This document shows, piece by piece, positions 59,711 to 64,000 of a stretch of DNA of 64,000 nucleotides. The stretch comes from Bugula neritina (lineage: Eukaryota; Bryozoa; Gymnolaemata; Cheilostomatida; Bugulidae). The stretch is taken from positions 13,151,642-13,215,641 of the forward strand of contig OZ037770.1 of the NCBI GenBank assembly GCA_964035545.1. The letters are read 5' to 3'. The translations under genes were made by a program, and so were the position numbers. Position 1 is the stretch's first letter. Every line of letters starts with the position of its first letter. The notes below the pieces were generated by a model. It searched no databases. It was not told the origin of the DNA and was given only the letters and a program-made list of their open reading frames with translations.

Positions 59711-61040
59711 TATAAATAAATACTAATTAGTCATTACCAAGTCTTAGAATTCCTACTTACTAGTTTAGTCATACTGATACTAATAACTAATACCAATGGC
59801 AATGTTGATACTTATAGTCATGCTGGCACTGTTAGTCATAGTGATCATTATACGCATAGTCTAAGTCATGCTGATATTGATACCCATGCATTCATGGTAA
59901 TAGTTATATTTATATTTAAATTTATAATAAATGTTATCCACGTACTAGTACTAAATCTACAAGCAATAACTAATAATAATACTAATATGATATTGGCTTA
60001 CTACTTAAGTTACTGTTAGTAATACTTTTCTTTGTACAAGCCTTTTGTGCTGTCATTAGTTATATTACATTGCATTGACTGACTATAATACTCAGTATCT
60101 CTATGAGTATAAGCGTGGCTGTCTCACTCACTGACCAATTATTATTTTGATAACTACAACTTTGATAAAGATTATAAATAAATTTTTTCGCGAAATGCTT
60201 ATAGTAACTGTTTGTGTTAGTTTAAATAATCATTAATGAAGTGCTCTAATTTTGTATTTCTTATATTAATATTACAATTATTTTCTTTCACAGAATATAA
60301 TATTTATGCAAAATAAAATAATATATGGTATTTGTATTGTAAAAAAATAACACTGAACTTTTGTCATCTATTTAAAGTGGCGTCTGTTGCGTATTCAATC
60401 ATATGCCTGAAACTTTTGGTGTTTGTGGTCTTAGTTGGTGATGTGAATGAGGAGTGGCTAGTCAACTTTCCATCTTCAGATAATTTAGGTGAGTAGTTGG
60501 AGTTGAACCTCTGGGTTGGTTATTGGATTTGTTATATCGAAACAAACTTTTTTGTTTTAAAAATAAGGAAGTTGAATTTCCATTAGCAGCACTTTTAATT
60601 GATCATTTTGGAATAAGAGAGCTGTGATTTGCATAACCTATTTATAACAAGACACTTTGATGGAATGGAGAACAATCTAGCGCGTTAACTATATTCTTAC
60701 AAATTCTTTTGGCATGCTGCTACATATTTCGCTCTGTTTTCTCAAAATCTAAAAGTCTGATAGCAATATTAGCATCACTGGCCCTGCAACTTGTATAACA
60801 CGATATTGAACTTGAATACTTAGACATGAGCTCTATGAGTAAGATGTTTATGGGACCCTCGAATAATGCTGGTACTGTGTTGCCTCATACTTCTAGTTGC
60901 AAACAGAATATCTTAACGCTACAACTATGACATGCACTCAGCTCTTCTAGCTGTGAATTCAGTCACTACTTTTTAGTGGAATATCTCTAATATTATAGCT
61001 ATTAAGAGAGTATCAGTGAGGGTGGATATAGTACTTTTTG

Positions 61041-61122
<82 letters not shown>

Positions 61123-61350
61123 CAGCAGCAGCAGTAGCAGCAGCTGCAGTAGTAGCAGCAGTAGTAGCAGCAGTAGTAGCAGTAGTAGTAGTAGTAGTAG
61201 TAGTAGTAGCAGTAGCAGTAGCAGCAGCAGCAGCAGTAGTAGTAGTAGTGATAATACTACCCCCTCATAGTAGTAGTAGTAGTAGTAGTAACAGCAGTAG
61301 TACTAGTAGCAGTAGTAGTAGCTGCAGTAGTAGCAGCAGCAGTAGTAGCA
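61041..61350. repeat. (TAG)n/(CAG)n trinucleotide repeat
   Basis: About 310 bp, pure TAG for the first 80 bp, then mixed TAG and CAG triplets, with a short interruption at about 61250-61270. Poly-Ser and poly-Val frames through it are artefacts. Confidence 0.95.
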
Positions 61351-62653
61351 GTGATATACTAATGATAGTACTCGTTATAATGTGAAAGTAGTACTAATAG
61401 TAGCTGTAGTTGCAACACTATTGTGTTGCTATATTTGTGGTTAAAGATAAAAATAGCTAGTTTAGGGAAAACACAACAGCTCCATATATAATGTACTCAT
61501 AAATAGGACAAAATATTATAATTAGAAAACAACATAGTAGATAAATTATTTAGTAATAATATATTAAATTCCTAGAGCTCCAACAAGTATGAAGTAAATG
61601 CTAAATACCATAACGTGCAGACCACAGACATATTTACTGTCCAGTTAAATGGGTTGCAGATGATAATTATTATATCATTGGTATGCTATGCTGCATTAAT
61701 TAAGCAATCTTACTACTAAATTACCATATAATGGAGCGTAGTGTTCTCCAAGCAGGAGGATGGGTGAATGGGTAGTCTTAGTTACTATCTGCTACTCTTG
61801 GCATTTGAAACATCTGCTAGAAATTTATTACTGCTAGCTCAGTTTCTTCAACGTTGAAAATATTATAAGTTTTAGGGGGGGCAACTCTAGCAACTTGATG
61901 CAAACATTCTTATTTGTCAATTCAATTAGTAGAAGATGATGATTTTTCAACAATAAAGATGGCTTGAATGTAATTATATAAACTTTAAAGAATATCTTGT
62001 AAAATAGAAAATTTATTCAACTCCATTGATTAGTGTTTCAGTGTATAAATTTCATAAAAAAGTTGTTTAACAAATTCTTGTCCTGTTAGAAAATAGAAAT
62101 ATAAACTAGATATTTTTGCTGTGATGTAATATTCATGTAGACCTTGCATCTCAAATGCTCTGTGAAGTCAATACTGTTGAAATGAATTGGTAGAATGCAT
62201 GCTTGATGCTGCATAGGGGTGGCTAACCTGTGTTTAAATGAGTTTACAATACTTCTAAATCGATAATGTGCATACAAACAGGCTGCCTAGCATCACTTCA
62301 GTGTCACCTGAAAATTATCAATATTCAAGTGTTCCTGAACTCTATTTCTAATAAACTCAGGGATTATAATTCCAGCTGATGTCGTCACAACTTGCTGCCT
62401 TCAGTTAAAAATAGAACACGAGTAATATTAGTGCCTCGGGCAACCAAGAGCCATTAGGTTTGCTAATGAGTGATGCTTGAGTAGGTAGATGAAGGCAGGC
62501 AGTTTATAACAGAGTTCATTAGTAGTATTGCTTGCTGCGAGCCAGTGTGTACACTTGAAGTGGTGTCATTAGCTTCAGAGTTTTTCTCTGCCAGTTTTTG
62601 GCAAGTAGCGCAAGGTACTTGTAAGTGGTTGTCATGTTTTAGCTTGCAGGAAG

Positions 62654-62697
62654 ATGACTGACAGATCTCTACCAGATTCCAGGAATGGAATAGACAG
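62654..62697 (+). CDS. Candidate first coding exon of a gene running off the window
   Basis: The ATG in good context (ggaagATGa) opens MTDRSLPDSRNGID and meets a strong donor (gacag/gtaagg) in phase 2. No following exon is recognised in the remaining 1.3 kb, so either the intron continues beyond the window or this is chance. Confidence 0.3.
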
Positions 62698-63847
62698 GTA
62701 AGGGGAGTATTTGTATTTGCTACCCCTGCATGTGATACCAGGTATTTTAAGATGTCATAGCTAGTGACAGCATGTGACAGGTGATAACATGTGACCTAAA
62801 CATTAACTACCACGGCATGCCATGGCAGCTGAGAGTTATCTACCAGCTTCAAGTCTCTGAACATGAATAAATAATTTAGGTATCTTTATTTACGGCAGCA
62901 ATTGCAATGCTGAGATTTTCTAAAACCAACCAATTAACAAAATACTAAGGGCTGGATGTGCCAGTAGTTGCTGAGATTTTGACCAGTTGGTGCAGGTGAT
63001 TGTTAGCAGGCCCAGGTGCCATTCCTCTAGTGTATAAATTCTGGCGTTGACAACAGCGTTGATACCAAACGAATAAGCTGATGCTGGTACACTGTAACAC
63101 TGTAACATAAATAAAGTATAGCGTAGGATGTGTGCAGTTTGCTACTTTCATTGGCTAGGATAGTATGTGCTTTGGCTCAGTTTTCTTCACTCTACTCTCA
63201 TTTTTATGCAGGTTGGGTTTTTTGTTTCACAATTTAGTAAACTGTAAAGTTGCAACTTGCAGCAGTGTTGTCGTAGACTCTGTATTATTGAGTATTTATT
63301 ACCACAGTAAACCCCTGTGCACATTAGGATGCTGTTGTGAAAAACTGTAGATTTAAGAAAACTGGTGACATTTTAACACTTACATATAGTTGAGGGTATA
63401 GAAGTTAGAAGTAGAAGTTACAGTTACAGTAGAAGTTATATATTTTGATGCAAACAAGCATTTCTTTATAAAGCTGCTTTAACAGGAATTTAACTACTGC
63501 TGGACACAACATTTTATCAGTTCAATTTAGTGTACTAACAAGGAAAATATGCTGTAAAACTGTTCCTGCATGAAAGTGTTTTCCAAGGGAAGTCCTAATG
63601 TTGACAGAATGACACTTCCCTGTTAGTTGGTAGAAACTAACTGTATGCTATTGTCTGATCATGTGCTAAGCTGGTGGTTCTTTTATGTTTAGAATAACAT
63701 TCCTTGCCTTCATCTGTTGTATTAGATTTACCTTTCATAAGTAGTGTGGGATTAGCTATAGGTGGGAGTGTACTTGTTTTATAACTCTGTGTTTATAAAC
63801 TGACATTTATAAACCTCAATCTATGTGTTAAGTATGGCACATCATAA

Positions 63848-63902
63848 ATCTGCAGTTCTCTCTGCAGTTATATCTGCAGTTCTCTCTGCAGTTCTCTCTG
63901 CG
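63848..63902. repeat. 'tctgcagttctc' short tandem repeat
   Basis: Four to five copies of a unit of about 12-15 bp (tctctctgcagt) near the window end. Confidence 0.75.
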
Positions 63903-64000
63903 CCTGTGTACTCCTCATTTCAGCCAAGTACCCCCTAACCCTTCCATTACTTCTAACCCTCTCTTTGTTTTCTACCCCTCTGTATCCACTCGTTGCTGTC

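Noticed and set aside
60376-60490. Possible exon with a hydrophobic stretch (LKLLVFVVLVGD) and a gtgagt donor
   Set aside because: No in-frame ATG, weak acceptor and no partner exon; it sits among simple repeats.
61016-61385. Poly-Ser and poly-Val frames
   Set aside because: TAG/CAG simple repeat.
62621-62649. Intron between a gtaagt at 62621 and the cag at 62649
   Set aside because: At 29 bp it is too short for a normal spliceosomal intron.
1-64000. CRISPR array, bacterial operon or prophage
   Set aside because: The window is eukaryotic: split genes, TATA boxes, SINEs and microsatellites. The tandem repeats lack unique spacers of constant length.

Overview
The window is nuclear DNA of an animal, almost certainly an invertebrate. 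It is AT-rich. Its genes are split by introns with GT-AG borders (one GC-AG), there are no operons, and repeats are abundant: microsatellites, foldback elements and tRNA-derived SINE-like copies. The gene content (CD73-type ecto-5'-nucleotidase, NEPRO, a C-type lectin/PAN protein, and a secreted EGF/IgGFc-binding protein) fits a non-vertebrate metazoan. A lophotrochozoan such as a mollusc is my guess, but the sequence alone does not prove it. I rebuilt gene models by hand by matching reading frames and splice phases; every multi-exon model given as CDS closes in frame, except the single-exon starts flagged as such.

Layout. 1-475 (+): last exon of a tomosyn-like R-SNARE protein. 1570-9126 (-): five-exon gene for a secreted Asn/Gly-rich protein with six cysteine pairs, which I cannot assign to a family. 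Its second intron holds, on the other strand, a complete three-exon gene (4712-6648) for a secreted C-type lectin/PAN protein. 11523-22224 (-): ten-exon CD73-like 5'-nucleotidase with the catalytic motifs intact and a probable GPI tail; its large introns carry several foldback/MITE elements. 24178-24776 (-): two-coding-exon gene for an acidic protein of unknown function. 26515-38126 (+): ten-exon NEPRO (C3orf17) homologue with three in-frame, 39-bp-spaced candidate splice acceptors before exon 2. 38127-43960: no gene seen. 43970-51823 (+): TATA promoter, non-coding first exon and a 15-coding-exon gene for a large secreted protein with a chitin-binding-like domain, many EGF-like modules and an IgGFc-binding-type C-terminal region. 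52-57.3 kb: repeats, a tRNA-like element and one candidate promoter/first exon. 57342-58016 (-): small protein with an RIIa/Dpy-30-like dimerisation-docking segment. 58.5-64 kb: mostly simple repeats plus one weak candidate first exon.

The genes do not form one pathway. Four of the seven well-supported products are secreted or cell-surface (Asn/Gly-rich protein, lectin/PAN, 5'-nucleotidase, EGF/IgGFc protein), so much of the window serves the extracellular space; NEPRO and the SNARE protein are intracellular housekeeping or traffic genes. The least described items are the Asn/Gly/Cys-pair protein with its nested lectin gene, the CBM14-EGF-IgGFc architecture, and the triplicated acceptor of NEPRO.
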